Source: Syntrophotalea carbinolica DSM 2380 (GTDB lineage Bacteria > Desulfobacterota > Desulfuromonadia > Desulfuromonadales > Syntrophotaleaceae). Taken from it: DNA of 64,000 bases. The position numbers and the translations under genes were made by a program. Positions 8,883 to 17,741 of this stretch are shown one piece after another (the first letter of the stretch is position 1; the number at the start of each line of letters is the position of its first letter). The notes under the pieces are model-generated. The model was not told where the DNA came from. It saw nothing but the letters and a program-made list of their open reading frames with translations, and did not search any database. Location: assembly GCF_000012885.1 (NCBI RefSeq), contig NC_007498.2, positions 372,001 through 436,000 on the forward strand, read 5' to 3'.

Positions 8883-9045
8883 AGATGCCGCCACCTTTGG
8901 CGCACCCAGCGGTGTGGGAGCCAGGCGGCTAGGATGCCCTTTGGCTTCCCGAACGATATTCCCCGCATATCGGTAAGCAATGGTGGGCATCGAGGCATAG
9001 ATCTGCTATCCTGCGCGATGAGATACTCACCGTCAGGATGATACG

Positions 9046-9975
9046 ATGTTTCCAGCTTCTTTCCGCCTGATCCCTTTCCGTGCATTTCTGCCGGCGGGGA
9101 TCGTTTTTATACTTTTCTCCTTCGTGTCGCTGGGCCTTTTGGCAACCGCGCCGCTATCCTTCGACCTATCGACTTTCGCGCCTTTGCTCGTCCCTCTGGT
9201 AGCCCTGATTTTCATCGTGATGTTGTCGATGGCCTGCGCCGTTTTCACCGTGTACCAGGAACCCTTGTTCGCTCGTTTCCAGGGTCTGCGACGCATCATG
9301 GTTTTGGGGACCCTTACGCTGGAGGCCGTCCTTGTATCGGTTCTCTGCCATACGCACATCCATCAAAATCTGTTTTGTGCCCTGGCTTCGGCCAATCTGG
9401 TGGTGATGGCCTTGCTGCTGGGAAATTTTCTGGTCAGCGGTCTTAACAGGCCTTCGGAGCTTATCCCGGTCTGCATTGTCATGTCGATTGCGGACCTGAT
9501 AAGTGTTGTCAACGGTCCAAGCAAACAGATGATCGAAGGGATAGAGGCTTTTTATCGGCATGGGCGCCTCGGGGCTGTCCCCTGGTCCGATTTTCTGCTG
9601 GTCAAGATCGCCGTGCCCGGTGTCGATCACATGTTGCCGGTTTTCGGCGTAACGGATGTTGTGGTTCTGGCTTTTCTGGTTGCTGCGGCGCATAAGTTCC
9701 GGTTGAACGATAACCTGCTGGGGCGCGGGCTTGGGGACATGCCGGGGTGGCCATGCCTGGCCCGCTGGTTTCCGGCGGCGGCGGGCGGCCTAGCCTTTGC
9801 CCTGCTTGCGGCGCATGGTTTTGACATGTTTCTGCCGGCGTTGCCGGTGATTGCGTGCTTTTTTCTCGGCTACACCGTCCCGCGTTATCCGAAGATGCGC
9901 CTGCTGGGGAGGACCGAATGGACGGTGGTGTCTGTCAGTCTCGCGATTCTGTGCGGCTGGGCGATATGGGTATGA
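9046..9975 (+). CDS. polytopic membrane protein, candidate presenilin/SPP-like aspartyl protease
   Basis: The 309-residue protein has about nine hydrophobic segments. Three features fall in the order and spacing of signal peptide peptidases: an Asp in a membrane segment (SIAD150LISV, followed by a K-x-M stretch as in archaeal presenilin homologues), a GxxD motif in the next core helix (FGVTD204, preceded by VKIAVPG, which resembles the KLVFP element), and a PAL motif (LPALP, residues 263-267) in a late helix. The D-D and D-PAL distances are about 54 and 60 residues; SPP has about 46 and 52. The canonical GxGD glycine is Thr here and the usual YD tyrosine is Ala, so activity is uncertain. Assignment is inference from motifs. 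A weak AGGAT site precedes the ATG. Confidence 0.6.
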   Translation: MFPASFRLIPFRAFLPAGIVFILFSFVSLGLLATAPLSFDLSTFAPLLVPLVALIFIVMLSMACAVFTVYQEPLFARFQGLRRIMVLGTLTLEAVLVSVLCHTHIHQNLFCALASANLVVMALLLGNFLVSGLNRPSELIPVCIVMSIADLISVVNGPSKQMIEGIEAFYRHGRLGAVPWSDFLLVKIAVPGVDHMLPVFGVTDVVVLAFLVAAAHKFRLNDNLLGRGLGDMPGWPCLARWFPAAAGGLAFALLAAHGFDMFLPALPVIACFFLGYTVPRYPKMRLLGRTEWTVVSVSLAILCGWAIWV

Positions 9976-10083
9976 CCGGGTTGAACCTGCCTTTTGTAAA
10001 ACTCTGCAGTTGTGGGAACTCGCCGGATTTGCTACTATTCGGAAAAAATTAACTGCGTCAAATTCGACGCCAAGGAGAATGTC

Positions 10084-10788
10084 ATGATGGAAGATCAGGC
10101 TGTTCGCCACGCAGAGTCTGCTGTCATTTCGCAGGCGGAGGCGTTTTTCCCCAAGGTTTATAACTGGATGGCGGCCGGGCTTGCCGTTTCGGCCATCGTT
10201 GCATTGCTGACCGTTTACAGCCGGACCATGATGCAGCTGGTTTTCGGCAACCGGTTGGTGTTCTACGGCCTGCTTATTGCCGAACTGCTGCTGGTGGTAA
10301 CTCTCTCGGGGGCCATTCGGCGTCTGAGCGCGGCCGCCGCGACCGGCTTTTTCCTTCTGTACTCCGCCCTCAGCGGGGTGACGCTGGCGGCGATTTTTGT
10401 CCTTTATACCCAGAGTTCCATCGCCAGCACCTTTCTGGTAACGGCCGGAACCTTCGGCGCTATGAGCATCTACGGCCATGTCACCCGCCGCGATCTGACC
10501 TCCTGGGGCAGCTTTTTGTTCATGGGCCTGATCGGTTTTCTGCTGGCGTCGGTGGTCAATATCTTTATGCAAAGCGAGATGATCTATTGGGTCAGCACCT
10601 ACTGCGGCATTCTGATCTTCGTCGGGCTGACCGCCTACGATACCCAGAAACTCAAAGTGCTGGCCATGGGCGGTTTTGCCAACGGCGAAGAACGGCATAA
10701 GATGGCCATTCTCGGCGCGCTGCGTCTATATCTCGATTTTATCAATCTGTTCCTGCTGTTACTGCGGGTTCTCGGTCGGCGCCGCTGA
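10084..10788 (+). CDS. Bax inhibitor-1 / YccA family membrane protein
   Basis: The 234-residue protein has a short soluble N-terminus followed by seven hydrophobic segments, which is the BI-1 (TMBIM) fold, a family of calcium-leak or stress-related channels in the inner membrane. Diagnostic pieces are FFPKVYNWMAAGL at the first helix and the conserved YDTQKLK near the C-terminus, whose Asp belongs to the pH-sensing pair of the family. AAGGAG upstream supports ATG 10084 over the longer open frame. A hairpin with a T-tail follows the stop, so it is monocistronic. Confidence 0.88.
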   Translation: MMEDQAVRHAESAVISQAEAFFPKVYNWMAAGLAVSAIVALLTVYSRTMMQLVFGNRLVFYGLLIAELLLVVTLSGAIRRLSAAAATGFFLLYSALSGVTLAAIFVLYTQSSIASTFLVTAGTFGAMSIYGHVTRRDLTSWGSFLFMGLIGFLLASVVNIFMQSEMIYWVSTYCGILIFVGLTAYDTQKLKVLAMGGFANGEERHKMAILGALRLYLDFINLFLLLLRVLGRRR

Positions 10789-10813
10789 GCGGGGAGCCGG
10801 GCTATGGATACAC

Positions 10814-10843
10814 AAGGGGCGGCCACGATATGGCGCCCCTTTT
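10814..10843 (+). terminator. terminator of the BI-1 family gene
   Basis: The stem AAGGGGC...GCCCCTT, with an inner GGCCA/TGGC extension, is followed by TTTT. It lies about 25 bases after the stop codon. Confidence 0.7.
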
Positions 10844-10978
10844 CCAATGGTGCGGAGGTTAAAGGCGATTTAAGGCTTTGAACTTTCATGGAAAGCTATG
10901 TGCCGTCACCTGCCCGAGGGCAGATCGCCGGATATAAACGCGATGCTCCGAAGGGCCCTTTGCCGAGGCAATATCTGT

Positions 10979-11007
10979 TTGACATCCACAAACAGGTTTT
11001 GTAGGTT
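10979..11007 (+). promoter_or_regulatory. candidate sigma-70 promoter of the yedF operon
   Basis: A perfect TTGACA (10979-10984) is separated by 17 bases from TAGGTT. The -35 is consensus and the -10 is weak. It is the only good candidate in the 329-base gap before yedF, and the leader to the ATG would be about 105 bases. Confidence 0.45.
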
Positions 11008-11117
11008 GTAATCCCTGTTTTGAACTGTTTCCAATCATTTATTCCCTATTCCAAAATAGCATGTCACCGTTGCAGCGGGCTTTCGACCGCCCGGATGCAA
11101 AGACGATTGGAGGAACC

Positions 11118-11717
11118 ATGGCCAAACGCGTTATCGATTGCCGGGGCTTGTCCTGTCCACGGCCTGTGGTAGAGACCAAAAAGGCCATGGAGGCGTTCCC
11201 GGATGCGGAAATCGAGGTGCTGCTGAATGACGAGATCGCCTGCGAGAATGTGTCACGACTTGCCGCCGGCCGCCATTGGACAGTGGTCGCCGTGACCCGG
11301 GAGGGAGAGGATATCCAGCTTCTGCTGCGGTCGGAAAACGCCGAAGCCGGCGAGCCTGCCCCGGAAGCTTTGTCCGATGAGGAGGCCTTTCTGGTCTATT
11401 GTCCGTCGGACAAGCTCGGCCGGGGAGACGATAAACTGGGCGAGATATTGATGCAGAGTTTTATCAAATCACTTGTCGATATGCCTCCGTTGCCAAAACG
11501 GATAGTTTTTCTCAATAGCGGTGTGCGACTGGCAACCGAAGGGTCGGCGGTTCTCGATACGCTGCGGTATTTCGAGGAACAGGGGGTGGAAATTTTCTCC
11601 TGCGGAACCTGCCTCGATTTCTTCGGCCTCAAGGAGCAACTGCGGGTCGGCAATGCCACCAATATGTTCGAGATCATAACGGCGCTGCGGAGTTTTGACC
11701 GGGTGGTGCAGCCATGA
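11118..11717 (+). CDS. yedF: YedF, selenium/sulfur metabolism protein
   Basis: The 199-residue protein fuses an N-terminal TusA-like domain (DCRGLSCPRPVVETKKA, with the sulfur-carrying Cys in the CPxP motif, near residue 13) to a C-terminal DsrE/F-like domain with a second cysteine (IFSCGTCLDFF). This is the YedF architecture found in organisms that use selenium, where it is thought to carry persulfide or selenide. AGGAACC supports ATG 11118. It overlaps the next gene, a cysteine desulfurase, by ATGA, giving a sulfur/selenium relay of desulfurase, carrier and DUF3343. Confidence 0.9.
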   Translation: MAKRVIDCRGLSCPRPVVETKKAMEAFPDAEIEVLLNDEIACENVSRLAAGRHWTVVAVTREGEDIQLLLRSENAEAGEPAPEALSDEEAFLVYCPSDKLGRGDDKLGEILMQSFIKSLVDMPPLPKRIVFLNSGVRLATEGSAVLDTLRYFEEQGVEIFSCGTCLDFFGLKEQLRVGNATNMFEIITALRSFDRVVQP

Positions 11718-12859
11718 TTTATCTCGATAATGCCGCGACCACCTTTCCCAAGCCGGATGCGGTCTGGGAGGCGGTCCTTGAATGCGGCAAGACAGCCTGC
11801 GGTAATCCCGGCCGCAGCGGCCATCCCCTGGCTGCGGCAGCGGCCCGGGAGGTCTTTGCGACGCGCGAAGCTCTGGCCGAATTGTTCCATGTCGAGGATT
11901 CATCCCGCATCATTTTTACCTATAATGCCAGTATGGCACTCAATACGGCCATTTACGGCTACATGACCAACGGCGGCCATGTCGTCACCTCTTCCATGGA
12001 ACACAATTCAGTGATGCGTCCGTTACATACTCTGCAGCAGCAGGGGCGCATCTCTCTGACGGTTGTGCCCTGCAGTTCAAAGGGGGAGCTCGATCCGGAC
12101 GATGTGAAACGGGCCGTGCAAGCCGACACCCGGCTGGTGGTGCTCACCCACGCTTCCAATGTATGCGGTACCATCCTGCCTGTCCGCGAGGTCAAGCAGT
12201 TGCTGCCCGATATACCGTTGCTGGTCGATGCGGCGCAGACCGCGGGGGTTCTGCCCATCGATATCGCGGCATCCGGCATCGACATGCTGGCTTTTTCGGG
12301 GCACAAGGGATTGCTGGGGCCGATGGGAACCGGCGGCTTGTATGCCGCGCCGTCGCTGCGGCTCGCACCGTTGATGCAGGGCGGGACCGGCAGCCGCTCG
12401 GAGGATCTGGAGCAGCCCGGGTTTATGCCCGATGCCCTGGAGGCGGGCACGCCCAATGTTCCGGGACTCAGCGGATTGCATGCGGGGGTGCGGTTTCTGC
12501 AGGATACGGGGCTCGCGACGGTCAGGGCGCATGAAATGGATCTTACCCGACAGCTGATCGACGGCATTGTCGGCCACGAAAAGATCCGCGTTCACGGTCT
12601 GGCGGATGCGGCACGGCAGACCGCTGTGGTTTCGGTCACCATCGACGGGCGGGATCCCGGCGACATCGCGCGGACTTTGGATCGGGATTTCGGCATCGCC
12701 TGCAGGGCCAGCCTGCACTGCGCCCCGGTAGCCCACCGGACCCTCGGAACCTACCCCCACGGGACAGTACGACTCTCCATGAATTATTTCAACAGCCAGG
12801 ACGATGTACGGGAAGCCGTGCGGGCGCTGCACGTCATTGCGGAGCAGGGGGAAGCATGA
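11714..12859 (+). CDS. cysteine desulfurase family aminotransferase (class V)
   Basis: This PLP enzyme should release sulfur from cysteine, or selenium from selenocysteine, to a carrier. It has the N-terminal YLDNAATT, the Schiff-base lysine in SGHKGLLGP (about residue 200), and a C-terminal catalytic Cys in LHCAPVAH. The 381-residue length fits the SufS-like group. It is embedded between yedF and a DUF3343 gene with four-base overlaps on both sides, so the three are expressed together. That context suggests selenocysteine lyase or selenium-delivery activity over general Fe-S work, but sequence alone cannot separate these. Confidence 0.88.
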   Translation: MIYLDNAATTFPKPDAVWEAVLECGKTACGNPGRSGHPLAAAAAREVFATREALAELFHVEDSSRIIFTYNASMALNTAIYGYMTNGGHVVTSSMEHNSVMRPLHTLQQQGRISLTVVPCSSKGELDPDDVKRAVQADTRLVVLTHASNVCGTILPVREVKQLLPDIPLLVDAAQTAGVLPIDIAASGIDMLAFSGHKGLLGPMGTGGLYAAPSLRLAPLMQGGTGSRSEDLEQPGFMPDALEAGTPNVPGLSGLHAGVRFLQDTGLATVRAHEMDLTRQLIDGIVGHEKIRVHGLADAARQTAVVSVTIDGRDPGDIARTLDRDFGIACRASLHCAPVAHRTLGTYPHGTVRLSMNYFNSQDDVREAVRALHVIAEQGEA

Positions 12860-13137
12860 AAAAAGAGGGCTGTTACGTACTGATCCTGCCGTCGATCCAT
12901 CATATTCTGAAGGTGGAAAAAGGGGCCAAGTCCCGGAGTATTTCCGTGGAGCTGATTCCGACGCCGAGGCAGATTTCCTCCGACTGCGGCATGGCGGTGG
13001 AACTTTATCCGGAGGTGCTTGAGCGTCTTTTGGCGATGGTTACGGAAATCAACGTGCCGGATTGGGAACTGTACCGCCGCGAAGGCGGCGACTATCAGCT
13101 CGTTCGGGAACCTGGTGCAACCGGCAGCCAGGCCTGA
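12856..13137 (+). CDS. DUF3343 putative Se/S carrier protein
   Basis: The 93-residue protein matches the DUF3343 family, found beside yedF and desulfurase genes and proposed to carry sulfur or selenium. It has the family's N-terminal strand (CYVLILPSIHHILKVEK), a central SSDCGMAV with the conserved Cys, and a short charged tail. The ATG overlaps the desulfurase stop. It is the last gene of the operon; no clear terminator stem was found in the following 190 bases. Confidence 0.8.
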   Translation: MKKEGCYVLILPSIHHILKVEKGAKSRSISVELIPTPRQISSDCGMAVELYPEVLERLLAMVTEINVPDWELYRREGGDYQLVREPGATGSQA

Positions 13138-13325
13138 AACCGTTTGCAAAGCACACCCCTTCTTGCGCCAGCGGATGCCTGATTCCACGCGTCCATGCGT
13201 CTCCTGAAAATTCTCTCCGTTTACGTTCCTTCCGTGCTACGGAGTTCCCAAGTATCCGGTGTTGAAAAACCGCTGCCGTTTCTCTCGTATTGCACCAAAA
13301 TCTGCCCGATTCTCAGCCTTTGCTA

Positions 13326-14180
13326 TCAATCCCGGGTCTTTTCCTGAATCAGATGCACATCCTGCTGCGGGAAAGGAATGTGGACGCCGGCTTCGGCCAG
13401 AGCCTTGTGTATCGCCAGATTCACCTGGTAAAGGGTCTGGAAATATTGCTTGGTCGGCACCCAGTAGCGCAAGCCGATGTTGATGGAGGAGTCGGCAAAG
13501 GCTTCGATACCTACCTGCGGTGCGGGATCCTTGCGCACCTCATCAAACCGGTTCAGAACCTGTTGCAGAACCTCGATCGCCTGTTCCGGGTCGTCGTCGT
13601 AGGAAATGCCCACCGAGGTTTCGATGATGCGGTTTTCGAAGGAATTGGTCAGGATTTCTCCGACGATGTGCTTGTTGGGAATGGTGATCTGCTCGCCGTC
13701 CTCGGTGGAGAGAATGGTTGCGGCCAGGCGGATCTCGTCGACCACTCCGCTGACACCCTGCACCTGTATGGTGTTGCCGACCACAAACGGCCGGGTCAGG
13801 ATCAGGGTCAGTCCGGAGCCGTAGTTGGACAGCGGCCCCTGGATGGCGAAACTGGTGCCGAAAGCCAGAGCGCCGAGGGCGGCGATGAAGGGGGCAATGG
13901 AGATGCCGAATTTGCCGATGGCGACGATCACCACGAACACCATGATCATCAGCTTGACGCTGCTGGCAAAGAACTTCGACAGGGTGATGTCGATGTTGCG
14001 TTTCTCGCAAACCCGCAGTACCAGGCGCGATAACCAGCCGGACAGCTTCAATCCGACAATCAGGATGATCAGGGCGCCGAGGATCTGGAAACTGTAGGTG
14101 ACGACGAACTGTGTCACCATGTCGACGATCTTTTGCAGGGTTTCCATCTCCTGGCCGATCAATTTGCTCTCCGGATTCAT
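13326..14180 (-). CDS. mscS: small-conductance mechanosensitive channel (MscS)
   Basis: The 284-residue inner-membrane channel opens under hypo-osmotic stress. Three hydrophobic segments (about residues 25-50, 68-90, 95-125) are followed by the soluble beta/vestibule part. The pore helix shows the Gly/Ala-rich pattern of MscS (GALAFGTSFAIQGPLSNYGSG), and the beta domain contains the GVVDEIRLAATIL and NKHI signatures. A strong GGAGG precedes the ATG. It is a single minus-strand gene convergent with the yedF operon. Confidence 0.92.
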   Translation of the reverse strand: MNPESKLIGQEMETLQKIVDMVTQFVVTYSFQILGALIILIVGLKLSGWLSRLVLRVCEKRNIDITLSKFFASSVKLMIMVFVVIVAIGKFGISIAPFIAALGALAFGTSFAIQGPLSNYGSGLTLILTRPFVVGNTIQVQGVSGVVDEIRLAATILSTEDGEQITIPNKHIVGEILTNSFENRIIETSVGISYDDDPEQAIEVLQQVLNRFDEVRKDPAPQVGIEAFADSSINIGLRYWVPTKQYFQTLYQVNLAIHKALAEAGVHIPFPQQDVHLIQEKTRD

Positions 14181-14386
14181 CGCTTACCTCCTGAATGATG
14201 CCTGGCACATTTATGCGGGTATAGGGCTCACCCGTGTTTTCGGTCCTTACTCAATGCATATGCAACCGCCGGGTGCGTTTGCCGTTGCGTAGTATAAAAC
14301 AAAAATAACGGAATTGCAGCAGGGATACATGAACCGATTGCAGCCACAAGAGTGACGCGTATGCGGAGCCCGGTCCGGCGGCAGGG

Positions 14387-14941
14387 TCACTTCAGATAGG
14401 TCTTTTTTAATCGTTTCAGAAGTTTGTGAAAAGCCTCGTGTCGACCGGGACCGATGCGTTCCTTCTCCAGGTTTTCGAAGGCTTCCAGCAGCTCGGCATC
14501 CTGGCGCAGGTCGAGATGTTTCTCGGCCAGGGGAAACAGCACGGTCCGTTCTTTTTCGATGTGCAACTCCAGCAGATCCATGTATTGCGAAACGGTTTCG
14601 GCGAACAGCTGCGCGCCCCTGGCGTCGCCGCTGCGGATGCGGGCAAGGCTTTCCTGCAAAGTGGCGATCAGCTTGCGTCCCGTGGCATGTTCGTCGAGCA
14701 GTGTTTCCACCGGATGGCCCTGGCGCGGCAGGCCGGCCTCTTCCAATGCCGGGAACAGATACTCTTCCTCTTTGCTGTGGTGACAGCGGTCGATAAACAC
14801 CGAGAGAAATTCGGCCATGGCTTGCAGATCCTCGGGGGGGACCGTTTCCTGCCTTTCAAGCCGGCCGGCGACATTTTCCAGGATCAGCAGCATCTGCATG
14901 ATCCCCTCATGTTCCTTTTTCAGTTGCTCTATGGCTTGCAT
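14387..14941 (-). CDS. hemerythrin HHE-domain protein
   Basis: The 184-residue all-helical protein binds a di-iron centre. The expected ligands are visible: His in KKEHEGI, the H-HSKEEE pair in helix two (CHHSKEEEYLFP), HATGRK, and H-EKERTVLFP in the last helix. Such proteins sense or store oxygen or NO in anaerobes. AAGGAG supports the internal ATG at 14941. It is followed after 14 bases by nothing upstream but the radical SAM gene, so both may share a transcript starting before amrS. Confidence 0.85.
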   Translation of the reverse strand: MQAIEQLKKEHEGIMQMLLILENVAGRLERQETVPPEDLQAMAEFLSVFIDRCHHSKEEEYLFPALEEAGLPRQGHPVETLLDEHATGRKLIATLQESLARIRSGDARGAQLFAETVSQYMDLLELHIEKERTVLFPLAEKHLDLRQDAELLEAFENLEKERIGPGRHEAFHKLLKRLKKTYLK

Positions 14942-14955
14942 GATGATGCTCCTTT

Positions 14956-15984
14956 TCAGGGGCTGTGATTTCCTGCCATACCCACCCCGGCTATGGTCTC
15001 TGAACATGCGGGACAGGTTCCATCGTGACGAATGATGTTTTCAGCGACACTGAATCCCATACGGCGGATCAATATTGTGCCGCAGCCGGGGCAGGTGGTG
15101 TCGGTCTCCTCAGCCACGTTGCCCAGGTAGATATGCCGTAGCCCGGCGCCGCGGCCGATTTCCTCGGCCCGGTGCAGGGTCGTCTGCGGAGTGGGGGGCA
15201 GGTCGCGCATTTTGTAGTGGGGAAAGAACCGGCTGATGTGCCAGGGGGTATCGGCCCCCAGTTCCCGGCTTACGAACTCCGCCAGTTCCTTGAGCTCTGC
15301 CGGATCGTCGTTGAGACCGGGAATGATAAGCGTGGTTACCTCGAGCCAGATGCCGAGGGTTTTCATTTTTTTCAGGCTGTCCAGTACCGGCTGCAGGCGG
15401 GCACCGATATGCTGGCGGTAGGTGGCGTCGCGAAAGGCTTTCAAATCGACGTTGGCGGCGGAGAGCCAGGGACGGGCGGTGTCGAGAAGCTCGGCGGTCA
15501 TGTAGCCGTTGGTGACGAACACGTTGGCCAACCCGGCATCACGGGCCTGACAGGCGGTATCGTGGGCGTATTCGAAAAAGATACTCGGTTCGGTGTAGGT
15601 GTAGGCGATGGAACGGCATCCGGAACGCTGCGCCTCGGTCACGATCTGCTCCGGGGTGGCAGGATGGCCGGCGATGAAATGTTGTTCGCGCGGCATCTGC
15701 GAAATTTCCCAGTTCTGGCACCAAGCACAGCGGAAATTGCATCCGGGCGTGGCGATGGAAAACGACAGAGAACCGGGGTAGAAGTGGAACAACGGTTTTT
15801 TTTCGATGGGATCGACGGCCTGGCTGATGGTGCGACCGTAGACCAGGGTATAGAGGGTGCCGCCGCGGTTTTCGCGCACCTGGCACAGACCCAGGTGGCC
15901 GTCGCCAATGGTGCATTGGTGGGCGCACACCTGGCATCGCACCTTGTTGTCCGGCAGTTTGTCGTAGAGCATGGCTTCTTTCAT
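14956..15984 (-). CDS. amrS: AmmeMemoRadiSam system radical SAM enzyme
   Basis: The 342-residue radical SAM protein belongs to the AmrS group (formerly pyruvate formate-lyase activating-like). The SAM cluster motif is CNFRCAWC in TPGCNFRCAWCQNWEIS. A second cysteine set at the N-terminus (CQVCAHQCTIG) and a rubredoxin-like C-terminal set (CPGCG, CPAC) are typical. GGGAGG before ATG 15984 supports this start. The usual AmmeMemoRadiSam partner genes (AMMECR1, Memo) are not in this window. The substrate is unknown. Confidence 0.85.
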   Translation of the reverse strand: MKEAMLYDKLPDNKVRCQVCAHQCTIGDGHLGLCQVRENRGGTLYTLVYGRTISQAVDPIEKKPLFHFYPGSLSFSIATPGCNFRCAWCQNWEISQMPREQHFIAGHPATPEQIVTEAQRSGCRSIAYTYTEPSIFFEYAHDTACQARDAGLANVFVTNGYMTAELLDTARPWLSAANVDLKAFRDATYRQHIGARLQPVLDSLKKMKTLGIWLEVTTLIIPGLNDDPAELKELAEFVSRELGADTPWHISRFFPHYKMRDLPPTPQTTLHRAEEIGRGAGLRHIYLGNVAEETDTTCPGCGTILIRRMGFSVAENIIRHDGTCPACSETIAGVGMAGNHSP

Positions 15985-16313
15985 CGCAGGTCCTCCCTTT
16001 TTGTCGGATCTGATTTTCAGTTTATCAGCTTCTGCTGAATTTTCGGAATTGGATCGGGTAAAACGGATGGTCAGACGGCAGTGTCGGGTGATCGATGATT
16101 CTCGGGCCTGATTCAACTCAGAAGCATCGCGGAACCTGTGAAAAGCGGAAAAACCTGATACCTTAATTTGTATATAGTTGTTTTACCGGGAGAACAGCGG
16201 TGCTATCGAAGGATAGAGTTGCCCTTATCGACAGTCTTTGCGCAACCGTGTCGATCTTTGCAAGAACCGAAAACGCAGAACGCGATTGAAAACAGCATAA
16301 AGGAGGCGGTGCC
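15985..16313. other. divergent intergenic region, no gene seen
   Basis: This is the shared upstream region of amrS (minus) and the aldo/keto reductase (plus). I see no supported coding region or stem; a TATAGT-like -10 at about 16172 is possible for the reductase but its -35 is poor. Confidence 0.4.
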
Positions 16314-17141
16314 ATGATTCCCAAACGTGTCCTCGGTAAAACCGGCCAGACAGTGACCTGTATCGGTCTTGGCGGCGAAGGGGTATTGCGGACCTTTGGC
16401 CGGGAACCGGAGGCACGGAACCTGATCGCGCGGGCGCTTGACCTGGGCATTACCTACATGGAGTCGGCAAGGGCCTATTCCGGTAGCGAATCCTATTACG
16501 GGCGGGCACTTGGCGAACGGCGTAAGGAGGTTTTTCTGGCCAGCAAGGCCCATGAGCGAACCGCCAAAGGGGCCTGGACACAGCTGCAGCAAACCCTGGA
16601 AAACATGCGTACCGAATGGCTCGATTTGTGGCAGGTGCACGATGTGCGCACCTCCCGTGATCTGGAGAGGATCTTCGGCCCGGGTGGGGCCATCGAGGCT
16701 TTTGACCGGGCCAAGCGCGAAGGCAAGGTGCGGTTTGTCGGCGTGACCGGCCATGAAAATCCGGATATCCTGCTGCAGGCTTTGGATCTGTACGATTTCG
16801 ATACGGTACTGATGCCGGTCAATCCGGCGGAACCGGCCTGGGGCAGTTTCCCCGAAAAGGTATTGCCCGAAGCCGAGTCCCGCGGTCTTGGCATTGTCGG
16901 TATGAAAGTGCTGTGCCGTGGTTTCGGTCTGCAACTGCCCGGTTTGCAGAATCCCGTACCCTGGCTGCGTTATGCGCTGGCACAGGGCGTATCGACCATG
17001 GTCATCGGTTGCGACGATCCATGGCAGTTGGAGCAGAATGTTGCTGCCTGCAGTGAAAAACCCATGTCGGTTCAGGAATGTCGACAGTTGGAAGAGGCGG
17101 TTGCGCCCTGGGCGCGAAAGTTGATGTATTACAAACCGTAG
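16314..17141 (+). CDS. aldo/keto reductase family oxidoreductase
   Basis: The 275-residue TIM-barrel NAD(P)H-dependent reductase has the catalytic pattern of the family: the Asp/Tyr region around YMESARAYSGSESYYG, the Lys in FLASKAHER, and the His in QVHDVR. The substrate strand GVTGHENPD and C-terminal cofactor segment VIGCDDPWQLEQN are also seen. Unlike many deltaproteobacterial relatives it has no C-terminal ferredoxin domain. AAGGAGG precedes the ATG. The substrate is unknown. A structured A repeat begins about 20 bases after the stop. Confidence 0.88.
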   Translation: MIPKRVLGKTGQTVTCIGLGGEGVLRTFGREPEARNLIARALDLGITYMESARAYSGSESYYGRALGERRKEVFLASKAHERTAKGAWTQLQQTLENMRTEWLDLWQVHDVRTSRDLERIFGPGGAIEAFDRAKREGKVRFVGVTGHENPDILLQALDLYDFDTVLMPVNPAEPAWGSFPEKVLPEAESRGLGIVGMKVLCRGFGLQLPGLQNPVPWLRYALAQGVSTMVIGCDDPWQLEQNVAACSEKPMSVQECRQLEEAVAPWARKLMYYKP

Positions 17142-17160
17142 GGTCGGTGTTTTTTGATTT

Positions 17161-17383
17161 GCTGTTACGCCCTCCCCTGTGACGCCGCCGGAACGGAGCG
17201 GGCGGCGGGCGAAACAGGCGGACGACTGAGCGCAGCGAATCTCGTCCGCCCGCCCGACGGTCGCGCCGTGGAGGGCACCCGCCGCAGGCGGGCCAGGAGC
17301 GGGGCACCTTTCTCTGCTTACTATCTTTTGGTGTGAAAAGAGAGTAAGGCGCCGGGTGGGGGCGCGACCCCACGGTGTTGAAG
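17161..17383 (+). repeat. A repeat, copy A1
   Basis: This is a full-length copy of the ~220-base GC-rich element whose core begins GACGCCGCCGGAACGGAGC. It folds into several hairpins: GGCGGAC/GTCCGCC (17217/17244), CCCGCC/GGCGGG (17278/17287), an imperfect CTTACTATCT/AGAGAGTAAG, and GTGGGG/CCCCAC (17356/17368). The last helix carries a T-A pair where other copies have C-G, a compensatory change. It starts just after the aldo/keto reductase gene on the same strand. Confidence 0.9.
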
Positions 17384-17410
17384 TTGAAGGACCAAAAGCA
17401 AATTCTTTAC

Positions 17411-17670
17411 ACTTCAAGTTCGCCGGTCCCGGCCGGCAGCCGGCTTACTTTCTTTACTCGTCTAAAGAAAGTAACCAAAGAAAGGACGTAAAGTCGGCTG
17501 CCGCCATCACTGGATTTCGCGAGATGACGGTGCTGGCGATCACCGTTGCTGTGAAATAAGAGGTGCTTCAGCTTCGTATGCGGCATCTGCGAAACGATGG
17601 CGGTTCACCAGTGGTCTACGAGGCTGTTGCAGACACCGGCGCTGCTGGATTGTCTTATAACAGCTTTGCT
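17411..17670 (+). repeat. B repeat, copy B1
   Basis: This ~260-base element is shared with 26931-27190. It contains a long nested hairpin: an outer CGGCAGCCG/CGGCTGCCG and an inner ACTTTCTTTA/TAAAGAAAGT. It lies between A1 and the truncated A1'. No convincing open reading frame is conserved between the copies. Confidence 0.85.
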
Positions 17671-17741
17671 GTTACCCCCCTTTTGACGCCGCCGGAGCGG
17701 AAGCGGGCGGCGGGCGGGGGCGCAACCCCGCGGTGTTGCAG
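17671..17741 (+). repeat. A repeat, internally deleted copy A1'
   Basis: Both ends of the A element are kept (GACGCCGCCGG at the left, CGCAACCCCGCGGTGTTG at the right), but about 150 central bases are missing. It abuts B1 directly, completing an A-B-A arrangement. The following 165 bases to the next ATG hold no feature I can support. Confidence 0.85.
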
